A stretch of 64,000 bases of DNA from Serratia ficaria (GTDB lineage Bacteria > Pseudomonadota > Gammaproteobacteria > Enterobacterales > Enterobacteriaceae): the NCBI RefSeq assembly GCF_900187015.1, contig NZ_LT906479.1, positions 2,232,001 to 2,296,000 on the forward strand. The letters are read 5' to 3'. Below, in pieces: positions 33,375 to 42,390 of this stretch (its first letter is position 1; every line of letters starts with the position of its first letter). The notes beneath the pieces are model-generated. The model was not told the origin of the DNA. It saw only the letters and a program-made list of their open reading frames with translations, and ran no database searches. A program made the translations under genes and the position numbers.

Positions 33375-34262
33375 TTAATCACCGGGCGGGTAAATTTTGT
33401 TCAGCGCCGTCTGCCAAACGAAAGGCGTCAGTTGCGAATAGGCGATATTTTGCGCCCGCATGGCGTCAACCAGCCCCTGCTGCGTTTCGACGCTGGCCAG
33501 GCTCTGGTGGGGTTCTACCCCGACGTCGCGCAGGGTCTGCACCACCTCGCGCATCTCTTCGGCCCGCCGCTTGCCGTGTTCCGCCACCCGGCTGATCAGG
33601 TAGTGGGGGAGCTTTTCGTCCCAGCCGAGCGACGGGAAGCTGGCGTGCAGCGACGCCAGCACCGGCTGCTCCACGCCGTAGCGCTGGGCGGCGCGCAGAC
33701 ATTCGGTGGTCAGCGCCTCCAACCCTTTGATCATTACGCTGCGGCACATTTTGATCGCCGAGGCTTCACCGACGCCGGTGCTGTAGACCTGGCTGTTGAA
33801 CCCTAGCGCATTCAGCCGCGCGCCGATTTCCGCCGCATCGGCACCGCCCAGCAGCAGCGGGGTTTTAAGGCGTTGCGGCGGCACCGGCGCCATCACCGCC
33901 ACGTCGATATAACCGGCGCCGCCGGCGGTCACCGCCTCCGCGGCGGCGCGTTTGGTATTGGGCGCGACGGAGTTGAGATCCAGCCAGGTTTGGCCCGCCC
34001 GCAGCAGCGGCGCGCACCGTTGCGCCACCGCCAGCGCGTTGGCGGCGGTGACGGCGGAAAACACCAGCTCGGCGCCTTCCAGCGCCTGCGGGAGCGAAGA
34101 GGCCAGCCGGGTGCCGCAGGCCGCCGCTTTCTGCGCCATGGCGATCGAAGGCTGGCTGTCATAAGCGCAGACGGCAAGGTGTTGCGCCCGCAGCTCCTGC
34201 GCCAGAATGCCGCCCACTTCGCCGAAGCCGATCAGCGTCACTGAAGGTAGAGTCGAGTTCAT
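33375..34262 (-). CDS. NAD(P)-binding dehydrogenase with DUF1932 domain
   Basis: A 295-residue 6-phosphogluconate/3-hydroxyisobutyrate dehydrogenase-like protein. The Rossmann motif is LIGFGEVGGILAQEL (about residue 10). The second half is the DUF1932 helical domain (KMCRSVMIKGLEALTTECLRAA). AGGAGACCTT precedes the ATG at 34262. It lies 13 bases after galD and is the last gene of the galBCD operon. Its role in gallate catabolism is not established; reduction or oxidation of a 2-keto or 2-hydroxy acid from the lower pathway is a guess. Confidence 0.85.
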   Translation of the reverse strand: MNSTLPSVTLIGFGEVGGILAQELRAQHLAVCAYDSQPSIAMAQKAAACGTRLASSLPQALEGAELVFSAVTAANALAVAQRCAPLLRAGQTWLDLNSVAPNTKRAAAEAVTAGGAGYIDVAVMAPVPPQRLKTPLLLGGADAAEIGARLNALGFNSQVYSTGVGEASAIKMCRSVMIKGLEALTTECLRAAQRYGVEQPVLASLHASFPSLGWDEKLPHYLISRVAEHGKRRAEEMREVVQTLRDVGVEPHQSLASVETQQGLVDAMRAQNIAYSQLTPFVWQTALNKIYPPGD

Positions 34263-34275
34263 AAGGTCTCCTGGA

Positions 34276-35367
34276 TTATTCTGGCCATACCGCGCCGGGG
34301 ATGCAGACCTGGCCGGCAAAAATCAGCCGCGCGCTGCGCAGCAGCCCGGCCCCCTGCAGCGAATCGGCGCCTTCGCGCGCCGGATCGCGCCGCAGGAGCA
34401 CGCCGAATTCGCCGCTGGGGTGCTCGACGCTCAGGCGCAGTTCGGCGGCGTCGCCAACGCGGGCCAGCCCCTGCGCCACGCTGCCGGGGATCAGGCAGGC
34501 GGTGGCGACGCTGACCGCGCCGAGCACGCCGATCGAGGCATGGCAGCGGTGCGGGATGAAGGTTCGGCTGCTGATGGCGCCGCCGTGGCGCGCCTCGGCG
34601 ATCAGGGTCATTTTCGGTACCGTGCGTTGGCTGACGTCGCCCAGGTTCATCGCCGGCCCGGCCTGCAGGCGAATGCTTTCCAGCCGCGCCTTCAGTTCCG
34701 CATCGGCATCCAGCTGCTCGCGGTTTTCGTAGCCGCTGCGGCCCAGATCCGCCGCGCGCACCAGCACCACCGGCATGCCGTTGTCGATACAGGTCGCGGC
34801 GACGCCGTCAAAGTTGTCCTGCGGGCGGCCGGTCGGCAGCAGGGCGCCGCAGCTGGAGCCGGCGATGTCGTTGAAGGTCAGCGCGATTTCCGCCGCGCGG
34901 CCGGGAACGCCGTCGATCGCCAGCTCGCCGTCGTAGCGCACCTCACCGGCGGGCGTGGCGATGCGCGCCAGCGCGGTCTGGCCGGTGTTCTGCATAAAGA
35001 TGCGCACTTCGGTCACTGCGCCGCCGGCGCTGACCAGCCCGCGTTCAATGGCGAAGGGGCCGACCGCCGCCAGAATGTTGCCGCAGTTCTGGCCGTAGTC
35101 GACCTGCGGCCGATCGACGCCGACCTGAGCGAACAGGTAGTCGACGTCGGCGTCCGGGCGCGCCGAACGCCGAACGATCGCCACCTTGCTGGTCAAAGGA
35201 TCGGCGCCGCCGAGGCCGTCGATTTGCCGCAGATCCGGCGAACCCATCACCGCCAGCAGCACGGCGTCACGCTGCGCGGGGTCGGCGGGCAAATCGTCGG
35301 CGAGGAAGAAGGCGCCTTTTGAGGTGCCGCCGCGCATCAGCAGGCAAGGGATCCGGCGTTGGCGCAT
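34276..35367 (-). CDS. galD: 4-oxalomesaconate tautomerase
   Basis: A 363-residue protein of the PrpF/diaminopimelate-epimerase-like fold, as in Pseudomonas putida GalD. It converts the keto and enol forms of 4-oxalomesaconate for hydration. Family signatures are PCLLMRGGTSKGAFF at the N-terminus, DYGQNCGNILAAVGPFAIE (catalytic Cys) and RCHASIGVLGAVSVATACLIPG (second Cys in the prior ACLIPG stretch). GGAGGATTGAT precedes the ATG. Only one base separates it from the galC stop. Confidence 0.9.
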   Translation of the reverse strand: MRQRRIPCLLMRGGTSKGAFFLADDLPADPAQRDAVLLAVMGSPDLRQIDGLGGADPLTSKVAIVRRSARPDADVDYLFAQVGVDRPQVDYGQNCGNILAAVGPFAIERGLVSAGGAVTEVRIFMQNTGQTALARIATPAGEVRYDGELAIDGVPGRAAEIALTFNDIAGSSCGALLPTGRPQDNFDGVAATCIDNGMPVVLVRAADLGRSGYENREQLDADAELKARLESIRLQAGPAMNLGDVSQRTVPKMTLIAEARHGGAISSRTFIPHRCHASIGVLGAVSVATACLIPGSVAQGLARVGDAAELRLSVEHPSGEFGVLLRRDPAREGADSLQGAGLLRSARLIFAGQVCIPGAVWPE

Positions 35368-35368
35368 A

Positions 35369-36082
35369 TCAATCCTCCAGCAGATCGGCAGAGTCGTAAT
35401 ATTTCAGGCCTTTTTCCGCCAGCCGCGGCCGCATCCGGTAGATATCCAGCCCCAGTTCGCCGTTGGCCATGCGCAGCCGTTTGCTCTCTTCCAATTCCGC
35501 GCGTTGGCGGCTGGCCGCCAGCACGTTCTCGGCTTCCGGCTGGCGCACCACCACCACGCCGTCGTCATCGGCGACGATCGCGTCGCCGGGGTAGATAAGC
35601 TGCCCGGCGCACACCAGCGGCACGTTGACCGAGCCGAGCGTCTCCTTCACCGTGCCCTGGGCGTAAACCGCCCGTGACCATACCGGGAAGCCCATTTCGC
35701 GCAGCGTGCGGGTGTCGCGCACGCCGAGGTCGGCCACCAGGCCGCGCACGCCGCGCGCTTTGAGCGAGGTGGCCAGCAGGTCGCCGAAGTAGCCGTCGCC
35801 GCAGGGGGAGGTCGGCGCGACCACCAGAATGTCGCCCGGCCGGCACTGTTCCACCGCCACGTGGAACATCCAGTTATCGCCCGGCGCCACCAGCACCGTC
35901 ACCGCGCTGCCGGCGATGGCCAGATCTTGCTGGATCGGGCGGATGGCCGGATCCAGCAGCCCTTTGCGGCCCTGCGCCTCATGCACCGTCGCCACGCCGA
36001 ACGCCGCCAACCCGTCGAGGGTGTTGCCGCCGGCGCGCGGAATGTTGCGGATAACCACGCCTTTTTTGCCGATGATGCTCAT
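35369..36082 (-). CDS. galC: 4-carboxy-4-hydroxy-2-oxoadipate aldolase / oxaloacetate decarboxylase
   Basis: A 237-residue class II pyruvate aldolase of the RraA-like LigK/GalC family, cutting 4-carboxy-4-hydroxy-2-oxoadipate into pyruvate and oxaloacetate. The metal/substrate motif is [25 protein letters not shown]. The start at 36082 ([16 protein letters not shown]) forms an ATGA overlap with the galB stop and has GGGGGAGC upstream. A longer open frame to 36310 is a shadow over galB. Confidence 0.92.
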   Translation of the reverse strand: MSIIGKKGVVIRNIPRAGGNTLDGLAAFGVATVHEAQGRKGLLDPAIRPIQQDLAIAGSAVTVLVAPGDNWMFHVAVEQCRPGDILVVAPTSPCGDGYFGDLLATSLKARGVRGLVADLGVRDTRTLREMGFPVWSRAVYAQGTVKETLGSVNVPLVCAGQLIYPGDAIVADDDGVVVVRQPEAENVLAASRQRAELEESKRLRMANGELGLDIYRMRPRLAEKGLKYYDSADLLED

Positions 36083-36819
36083 GCCAGCTCCCCCGTAACC
36101 CGTGGGAAGATGCTTTGATAGCCTTCGCCGTAGATGATGTTTTTGCTGCTGGTGATGCCGACGTTGCGCTTGGCCTGCACGCCGCGCTGTTGGGCGACGC
36201 GGGTGTAGTACTCCCACAGGTGTTCCTGGCCGGCCATGCATTGGATGGCCCGGTATTTTTTGTCCCACACCTCGGTGATGTCCAGCAGCACGTCCGGTTT
36301 CCACTCGCACTGTTCCGGCTGGTGCGGCTCGAACAGGTAGACCGGCGGCGCGCCGACGATCGGCTCACCCGGCCGGTAGCCTTCGGCCTGGGCGATGATG
36401 CGCGCTTCCTGCGTCAGGTGGGTGGCCAGCGGATGGTCGTAGTTATAGGGATCTTTCAGCGAATGCGTCAGCACGAAGTGCGGCTGCACCTGGCGGAACA
36501 CGTCTGCCAGGCGGAACAGCGCCTCTTTGTCGGCGCGCAGCGGGTAGTCGCCCAGGTCGAAGAATTCGATGCTGGCGCCGAGGATCTCGGCGGCGGCCTG
36601 CGCCTCTTCGCGGCGCGAAGCCTTCACCCGTTGCTCGGTCATCTCGCCCTTGCGCCACAGCTTGGCGGATTCGCCGCGTTCGCCAAACGACAGACAGACC
36701 ACGTGCACCTGATAGCCGAGCCGGCTGTGCAGCGCGATAGCGCCGCCGGCGCGCCAGACAAAGTCGGCGGAATGGGCGCTGACCACCAGGGCGGTTTTTT
36801 TCGGGGTTGCATCACTCAT
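36079..36819 (-). CDS. galB: 4-oxalomesaconate hydratase (PIG-L fold)
   Basis: A 246-residue zinc enzyme of the PIG-L/LmbE fold. In Pseudomonas putida, GalB of this fold is the 4-oxalomesaconate hydratase of gallate catabolism. [19 protein letters not shown] replaces the AHPDD motif of deacetylases in the GalB manner, and YDHPLATHL supplies the third metal ligand. GAAGGAATCCGAAA precedes the ATG. First gene of the galBCD operon, divergent from the LysR gene across 129 bases. A plain PIG-L deacetylase is the alternative, but the neighbours argue against it. Confidence 0.88.
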   Translation of the reverse strand: MSDATPKKTALVVSAHSADFVWRAGGAIALHSRLGYQVHVVCLSFGERGESAKLWRKGEMTEQRVKASRREEAQAAAEILGASIEFFDLGDYPLRADKEALFRLADVFRQVQPHFVLTHSLKDPYNYDHPLATHLTQEARIIAQAEGYRPGEPIVGAPPVYLFEPHQPEQCEWKPDVLLDITEVWDKKYRAIQCMAGQEHLWEYYTRVAQQRGVQAKRNVGITSSKNIIYGEGYQSIFPRVTGELA

Positions 36820-36948
36820 TTTCGGATTCCTTCGGTCTCGGGGGTTTACTCCATGCTGGCAGTTCCGGCCGGCGGCGGATAATTCATTTGATTGCAGCAG
36901 GTATGCGTTTTATTTATATTGCCAGCAGGCCGAAGCGGAGGGGACAGA

Positions 36949-38166
36949 ATGGAATATGATGAAAGTGAGCTGACAAACCTGATGCAGATCAGGGCATTCA
37001 GCCAGGTGGTGACGCAGGGCAGCGTATCGCGCGCCGCCGACGAGCTATTCAGAACTCAGTCGGCCATCACCCGTTCGATCCGCGATTTGGAGCTGCGGCT
37101 GGCGGTGCCGCTGTTCGAGCGCCACGCCAGCGGCATGCTGTTGACCGACTTCGGCAAGTGCGTGCTGCCGCGCGCCCGGCGGGCGATAGCCGAGCTGCAT
37201 CAGATCCCGGCGCTGCTGCAGCGCCTGCAGGGCAAAGGGGCGGCGCGCGGCGACGCCGAGCCGCTGTACCTGTTCAACGTGCGGCGGCTGCAGATTTTTG
37301 TCTGCCTGTGCGAAACCCGCCATATGCAAACCGTCGCCACGCTGCTCGGCCTGAGCCAGCCGGCGATCAGCGCCGCGCTGAAGGTGCTGGAAAACGGCGC
37401 CGGGGTGGCGCTGCTGGAACGCACGCCGCACGGCATGGTGCCGTCGCTGGCCGGGCGCGAGATCGAGCCCAACGTGCGCCGCGCGCTGAATGAGCTGCAG
37501 CACATTCCCGCCGACATCGCCGCGCGTCGCGGGGTGCTGGAAGGGCGGGTGCGGGTCGGCGCGCTGCCGCTGGGCCGTACCCGGCTGCTGCCGCAGGCCA
37601 TTGTGCAACTGACGTCGCGTTACCCCGGCGTCAGCGTGGTCACCAACGAAAGCGCGTTTGATTCGCTGGCCAGCGAGCTGCGTTCCGGCGATATCGACTT
37701 CATCTTCGGCGCGCTGCGCGCCAGCGATTACGCCGCCGACGTTTACAACGAAACGCTGTTTACCGAGGCGATGGTGCTGTTGGCGCGGCGCGGTCATCCG
37801 CTGGCGCAGCCGGGCCTGCAGCCAGGACAGCTGAAGGAGGCGCGCTGGGTATTGCCGCGCTCGGCCACGCCGGCGCGGCGTTTGCTGGATGATTGCTTTC
37901 TGGCGATGGATATCCCGGCGGCCAACCCGGTGGTGGAAACCGGCGATCTGGCGCTGGTGCGCGGGCTGTTGCTGAATTCCGACATGCTGGCGGCGGTTTC
38001 CGCGCACCAGCTGGAGCATGAGTTGGCCTCCGGCGAACTGGTGCGGTTGCCGCTGGCGTTGCCCGATACCGAACGCGCCATCGGGCTGACCTGCCGCACC
38101 GGCAGCCTGCATTCACCGGCGGCGCAGGCGCTGATCGACTGCCTGCGCCGGGTCTGCGCCGCTTAG
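36949..38166 (+). CDS. galR: LysR-type regulator with two DNA-binding domains (GalR-like)
   Basis: A 405-residue LysR-type protein, about 100 residues longer than normal. A first winged helix spans residues about 11-70 (FSQVVTQGSVSRAADELFRTQSAITRSI...LFERHASGMLLTDFG). A second, also LysR-like, spans about 110-170 (LQIFVCLCETRHMQTVATLLGLSQPAISAALKVLE...LLERTPHGMVPS). One effector domain follows. GGAGGGGACAGA supports the start. It is divergent from galBCD and convergent with aroQ (4-base overlap of ends), so it is the likely gallate-responsive regulator of both operons. Confidence 0.88.
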   Translation: MEYDESELTNLMQIRAFSQVVTQGSVSRAADELFRTQSAITRSIRDLELRLAVPLFERHASGMLLTDFGKCVLPRARRAIAELHQIPALLQRLQGKGAARGDAEPLYLFNVRRLQIFVCLCETRHMQTVATLLGLSQPAISAALKVLENGAGVALLERTPHGMVPSLAGREIEPNVRRALNELQHIPADIAARRGVLEGRVRVGALPLGRTRLLPQAIVQLTSRYPGVSVVTNESAFDSLASELRSGDIDFIFGALRASDYAADVYNETLFTEAMVLLARRGHPLAQPGLQPGQLKEARWVLPRSATPARRLLDDCFLAMDIPAANPVVETGDLALVRGLLLNSDMLAAVSAHQLEHELASGELVRLPLALPDTERAIGLTCRTGSLHSPAAQALIDCLRRVCAA

Positions 38167-38591
38167 AGCCGCGCGGCCTGCATCAGCGCGTAGCGGTAGC
38201 CCTGAATGCCGAAACCGCAGATCACGCCGTGGGCCACGTCGGACAGATAGGAATGGTGGCGAAACGGCTCCCGCTTGTGCACGTTGGTGATGTGCACCTC
38301 GAACAGCGGCAGCGCCACTGCCGTGACGGCGTCACGTATCGCCACCGAGGTGTGGGTCCAGGCCGCCGGGTTGATCACCAACGCCTGCGCCTGGCCGCGG
38401 GTTTGCTGGATCCAGTCAATCATTTCCCCCTCGTGGTTGGTCTGGCGAAATTCGAGGTTGACCTCCAGTTCGGCGGCGGTGTCGCGGCACAGTTGTTCGA
38501 TGGTCGAAAGCCGGTCGCGGCCATAGGTTTCCGGTTCGCGGCTACCCAGCAGATTGAGGTTGGGGCCGTTGAGCACGTAAATGGTTTTCAT
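38163..38591 (-). CDS. aroQ: Type II 3-dehydroquinate dehydratase
   Basis: A 142-residue type II dehydroquinase, slightly short for the family (about 145-150). It interconverts 3-dehydroquinate and 3-dehydroshikimate. Motifs: LNGPNLNLLGSREPETYG with the catalytic Tyr, NHEGEMIDWI, INPAAWTHTSVAIRDA, and EVHITNVHKREPFRHHSYLSD with the catalytic His. The start at 38591 has CGGAGAAAAACC upstream. Being last of galT-galA-lactonase-aroQ, it is more likely catabolic (feeding dehydroshikimate to gallate or protocatechuate) than the housekeeping copy. Confidence 0.92.
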   Translation of the reverse strand: MKTIYVLNGPNLNLLGSREPETYGRDRLSTIEQLCRDTAAELEVNLEFRQTNHEGEMIDWIQQTRGQAQALVINPAAWTHTSVAIRDAVTAVALPLFEVHITNVHKREPFRHHSYLSDVAHGVICGFGIQGYRYALMQAARL

Positions 38592-38605
38592 GGTTTTTCT
38601 CCGGG

Positions 38606-39436
38606 TTAGTCGCCAAAGCCAAACAGCCGCTGCGGCGTTTGCCACAAAATCTGTCGACGGGTGGCGGTGTCAGGGAGCAGCTGCTCCGCCAGCATCAGCA
38701 GCGTGCCCATATCCATCCGCTCGGTGGCGCGCAGGAATGGCCAGTCCGACCCCCACATGCATTTTTCACCGCCGTAGGCGCTCAACAGCGCCTGCAGGTA
38801 AGGGTGGCCGTCGCTGAACGGATAGCGCTGGCGCGAAAATTTCGCCAGGCCCGACAGCTTGACGTAGGTGTGCTCCCGCTGAGCGAGCGACAGCAGCGCC
38901 TGAAACGCCGGCTGCCGCAGGCCGGCGCGCACGTCCGGCCGCCCCGAGTGATCGAACAGCAGCCGGGTGCGGCTGCGCGTCAGCAGCGGCATCAGCGCCG
39001 GCAGTTGGTCGTCCTGCACCTGAATTTGCGCGTACATGCCCAGCTCCGCCAGGCGGCCCATCAGCGCGTCCAGCTGCAGAAAAGGCTCGACGCCGAGCAT
39101 CGCCACGTTGAGCGCGATGCCCACCACCCCCTGGGCTTGCAGACAGGCCAGCGTTGGGCTGTCGGCGTCGCGCGGCACCACCGCGATGCCCTTGTGGCGG
39201 CCTGCGCCTTCGGCCAGCGCCGCCAACAGATAGCGGTTGTCGGTGTTGTAGGCCGAGGTGGGGCCGACGATCAGCGAATGGCGGATGCCGTAGGCCTGCA
39301 TCACCGCGCGGTAATGCTCGAGCGTGGCCAGCTCGTGGCCCGCCGGGCGATAGCCGCTGTCCGCCGCGTAGGGGAAACGCTGCGGGTCGAAGATGTGATG
39401 GTGGCAGTCGATTTTAGGCTGCTCGAAAATGTTCAT
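38606..39436 (-). CDS. LigI-like amidohydrolase, probable 2-pyrone-4,6-dicarboxylate hydrolase
   Basis: A 276-residue TIM-barrel hydrolase of the COG3618 amidohydrolase group. The first metal motif is DCHHHIFDPQRFPYA (residues 10-24), followed by IALNVAMLG, LLFDHSGRPDV, YVKLSGLAKFS and the terminal WGSDWPF. LigI, which hydrolyses 2-pyrone-4,6-dicarboxylate to 4-oxalomesaconate, belongs here. The start overlaps the galA stop (ATGA), so it is made with gallate dioxygenase. I infer the LigI role from that context; other lactones are possible. Confidence 0.82.
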   Translation of the reverse strand: MNIFEQPKIDCHHHIFDPQRFPYAADSGYRPAGHELATLEHYRAVMQAYGIRHSLIVGPTSAYNTDNRYLLAALAEGAGRHKGIAVVPRDADSPTLACLQAQGVVGIALNVAMLGVEPFLQLDALMGRLAELGMYAQIQVQDDQLPALMPLLTRSRTRLLFDHSGRPDVRAGLRQPAFQALLSLAQREHTYVKLSGLAKFSRQRYPFSDGHPYLQALLSAYGGEKCMWGSDWPFLRATERMDMGTLLMLAEQLLPDTATRRQILWQTPQRLFGFGD

Positions 39437-40695
39437 TTCGCCGCTTTCCCCGCTACCGAATACAGCACCTGCTGATTGCGCGTTTGCTGGAACTCCTCCA
39501 GCGTCTGGCCGCGCATCGCCGAATAGATGTGCAGGTTGGAGACGCCGACCACCGCGCCGAGTTTTTCCAGCAGGAAGAAGCTGACGCCGTACTGGATCAG
39601 GCCGCGCCAGTCGAGCTCGCGCAGCAGCCGCTGCTCTTCGGCGCTGAGTTGCGCCTCGTCGAACAGCGCCTGTTGCGCGGTGTTGAAGCGCTGGCGCCAG
39701 GCCGGCTGGATCAGCCGGTGCAGGAAGCGATTGATGCGGATCGCCTTCAGGCTGCGGGCGTGGGTGAACGGATAGGTGCCCGGCAGCTGCTCCACGCCCG
39801 CCAGCTGCAGGTTGATTTTGTCGCGCTGGCGCTGGTGTACGTCAACCGGCGCTTCGCGCGCCTGGTTCTCGAGGATCAACGTGGCGATGCCGGTCATCGA
39901 CGGCAGGTAATAGGCCTGATGGAGTTTTTCGACGTTGGCCGACAGCGCGCCGCGCATAATCAGCCACATGATCACCTCGGCGCCCTCCAGCCCGCCCAGG
40001 GTGGCGTATTCCGCCAGGGTAATTTCGGTCAGACGTTCCGGGTCGTTGACCAGCATGTCGATAAACTGCGCGTCCCATTCCGGGTTGTTGAAGCCGCAGC
40101 GTTCGCCGTGCACCTGGTGCGAAACGCCGCCGGTGGCCACCACCGCCACGCTCAGCTCCTCGGGGAAGCTTTCGATCGCCCGGCGCAGCGCCTGGCCGAG
40201 TTTAAAACAGCGGCGGGCGGAGGGAATGGGGAACTGCAGCACGCCGACCTGCAGCGGCACCACCTGCATCGGCCAGCCGTCCTGCCACGGCAGCAGGGCG
40301 GAAAGCGGCGAAAACAGGCCGTGGTCGAGCGGCTTGTCCTGGAAAAACGACATGTCGAATTCGTCCGCCATCAGGCTGGCGCCGATGTGCTGGGACAGCG
40401 CCGCATGGCCCTGAATGGGCGGCAGGTCGCGCGGGCCGCCGCCCTCATCGGCCACCGCATAGCTGTCGTCGATGCCCAGCACGAACGCCGAATAGTGATC
40501 GAAGAAAAACGAGGTGACGTGGTCGTTGAACACGTACAGCAGCACGTCGGGCTTTTTCTCTTCCAGCCACTGCCGCATCGGCGCGAAACCGTCAAAAATC
40601 GGCGCCCAGGCGCTCTCGTGCTGCTTGTTGTGGTCCACCGCGAAGCCGATGGTCGGGGTGTGAGACACCGCCAGTCCGCCAATGATCTTAGCCAT
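39433..40695 (-). CDS. galA: Gallate dioxygenase
   Basis: A 420-residue class III extradiol dioxygenase, the same length as Pseudomonas putida GalA. The N-terminal LigB-like catalytic part is fused to a C-terminal LigA-like part (from about residue 290). Iron/acid-base positions appear in GGLAVSHTPTIG (His12), VFNDHVTSFFFDHYS, and VVATGGVSHQVHGERCGFN. It cleaves gallate between C4 and C5 to 4-oxalomesaconate, with some 2-pyrone-4,6-dicarboxylate. The ATG at 40695 is 23 bases after galT. Protocatechuate 4,5-cleavage is a possible side activity. Confidence 0.9.
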   Translation of the reverse strand: MAKIIGGLAVSHTPTIGFAVDHNKQHESAWAPIFDGFAPMRQWLEEKKPDVLLYVFNDHVTSFFFDHYSAFVLGIDDSYAVADEGGGPRDLPPIQGHAALSQHIGASLMADEFDMSFFQDKPLDHGLFSPLSALLPWQDGWPMQVVPLQVGVLQFPIPSARRCFKLGQALRRAIESFPEELSVAVVATGGVSHQVHGERCGFNNPEWDAQFIDMLVNDPERLTEITLAEYATLGGLEGAEVIMWLIMRGALSANVEKLHQAYYLPSMTGIATLILENQAREAPVDVHQRQRDKINLQLAGVEQLPGTYPFTHARSLKAIRINRFLHRLIQPAWRQRFNTAQQALFDEAQLSAEEQRLLRELDWRGLIQYGVSFFLLEKLGAVVGVSNLHIYSAMRGQTLEEFQQTRNQQVLYSVAGKAAK

Positions 40696-40718
40696 CCTGT
40701 ACCTCTGTTTGCAAAGAA

Positions 40719-42098
40719 TTACCGGTTGTTCATGGTGCGCGACAGCGCGGGCAAATCGTTGAGCCCGATGCCTTTGACCATTTCCGCCGGGTGCGCTTTC
40801 TGATGATTAATGATAGTGATCGCCGCCAGCAACGCCGGGATCGCCAGAATAATGAAAATGCTGGTGGCGCCGGGGAAGACTCCCAGCAGCACGCCGCCCA
40901 TCGACGAGCTGATGATTGCGCCGCTGCGGCCGATGCCGTGCATCCAGCTGACGCCGGTGGCGCGCATTTCGGTCGGATAAAACGCCGGGGAGAACGCCTG
41001 CAGGCCGGTTTGCGCGCCGTTGATGCACACGCCGCTGACGAACACCAGCACCGCCAGCACCGTCGGGCCAAAGCCCCAGATGCCCTGCGACAGCAGGCAG
41101 CACATGCCCATCAGGTAGAACAGGCCGATCACCCGTTTGGCGACGAAGCGGTCCATCAGCCCGCCGACCATCAGCCCGCCCAGGGTGCCGCCCAGTTGGA
41201 ACAGACCGGCGATGATGGCGGCGCGCTCCAGCGAGAAGCCGGCGCCGCGCACGATGGTCGGCAGCCAGCCGTTCAGCAGGTAGATAACGAATAACCCCAT
41301 AAAGTAGGTCAGCCACAGCACCAGCGTGCCCTTGGCGTAGCCGTTGCTGAACAGCTGCAGCACCCGGGCTTTTTTCGGGATCACCGGCGTTTTCAGCACG
41401 AAGGTGGTGCCGGCGCTGAATACCCCGCCGGCGCGGCGCAGGATCTGGGCGATTTTGTCCTTGTGGTGGTTGCGCACCACCATGTACAGCGTCGATTCCG
41501 GCAGGATCCAGATCAGCAGCGGCAGCATCAGCAGCGGCATGACGCCGCCGAAGAACAGCACCGCCTTCCAGCCGTAGTGCGGCAGCATGCCGGCGGCGAT
41601 AAACCCGCCGGCGCCGGAGCCGATGTTGAAGCCGCTGTACATCAGGGTGATCATCAATCCGCGGCGGCGCTCCGGCATGTATTCCGACACCAGCGTCACG
41701 CAGTTGGGCATCACCGCGCCCAGCCCCAGGCCGGTAAGAAAGCGCAACAGCGCCATTTCCAGCGGGGTGCGGGCGAAGGTGCTGAGCAGGCTGAACAGCG
41801 CGAAGCACAGGATCGACAGCAGCAGCACTTTTTTGCGGCCGAACCGGTCGGAATAGGGGCCGGCGATCAGTGCGCCCAACGCCACGCCGAACATGGCGGC
41901 GCCGAGGATCGGGCCCATTTCGGCGCGCGAAATGCCCCAGTCTTCGATCAGCGCAGGCGCAATAAAGCCCATCACCGCGGCGTCATAACCATCGAACATG
42001 ATGATCGCGAAGCACAGCAGCAGCACCAGCCACTGGTAACCGGAAATGGGGCGGGAGTCGATCCACGCTTTGACGTCGACAATGTTGTGGTTGCTCAT
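40719..42098 (-). CDS. galT: Gallate transporter, aromatic acid:H+ symporter (AAHS) family
   Basis: A 459-residue MFS transporter of the PcaK/GalT type with 12 helices. Helix 1 carries FDGYDAAVMGFIAPAL (the DGxD motif of AAHS), followed by GPYSDRFGRKKVLLLSI, the conserved loop RRRGLMITLMYSGFNIGSGAGGF and a second loop near GLMDRFVAKRVIG. The position just upstream of galA makes gallate the likely substrate. First gene of the leftward operon; its promoter should be in 42099-42200. Confidence 0.88.
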   Translation of the reverse strand: MSNHNIVDVKAWIDSRPISGYQWLVLLLCFAIIMFDGYDAAVMGFIAPALIEDWGISRAEMGPILGAAMFGVALGALIAGPYSDRFGRKKVLLLSILCFALFSLLSTFARTPLEMALLRFLTGLGLGAVMPNCVTLVSEYMPERRRGLMITLMYSGFNIGSGAGGFIAAGMLPHYGWKAVLFFGGVMPLLMLPLLIWILPESTLYMVVRNHHKDKIAQILRRAGGVFSAGTTFVLKTPVIPKKARVLQLFSNGYAKGTLVLWLTYFMGLFVIYLLNGWLPTIVRGAGFSLERAAIIAGLFQLGGTLGGLMVGGLMDRFVAKRVIGLFYLMGMCCLLSQGIWGFGPTVLAVLVFVSGVCINGAQTGLQAFSPAFYPTEMRATGVSWMHGIGRSGAIISSSMGGVLLGVFPGATSIFIILAIPALLAAITIINHQKAHPAEMVKGIGLNDLPALSRTMNNR

Positions 42099-42345
42099 CG
42101 GGTACGCTCTCTGTTTTTTTTATTAATCTGTGATCGGATTAAAACTTTGGCCGCAGGCCGGAAACGTAAGAAATGAGCGCCAGCGTGTGTCGTTAGAATA
42201 TTTATATCATTTTATTTATTTAAAACATGGAATTATAAAAATAATTACCGACGGCTCAGCTACCAACTTAGGGACTGTGGCGGCGAGTGTCTGCCGGAAA
42301 ATGATTAACGAGGTATGAGTTTTGTTTATTTACGGTAGGCGGAAA

Positions 42346-42370
42346 TAAAAAAGGGCGCCATCAGGCGCCC
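42346..42370 (-). terminator. Terminator of pckA
   Basis: On the minus strand GGGCGCC-TGAT-GGCGCCC is followed by TTTTTTATTT. It begins 20 bases after the pckA stop. Confidence 0.9.
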
Positions 42371-42390
42371 GGATGAAACGGGGGAAGGTT

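Noticed and set aside
36083..36310. Longer frame for galC overlapping galB
   Set aside because: The ATGA overlap with the galB stop and GGGGGAGC fix the start at 36082; the extension is a shadow of galB.
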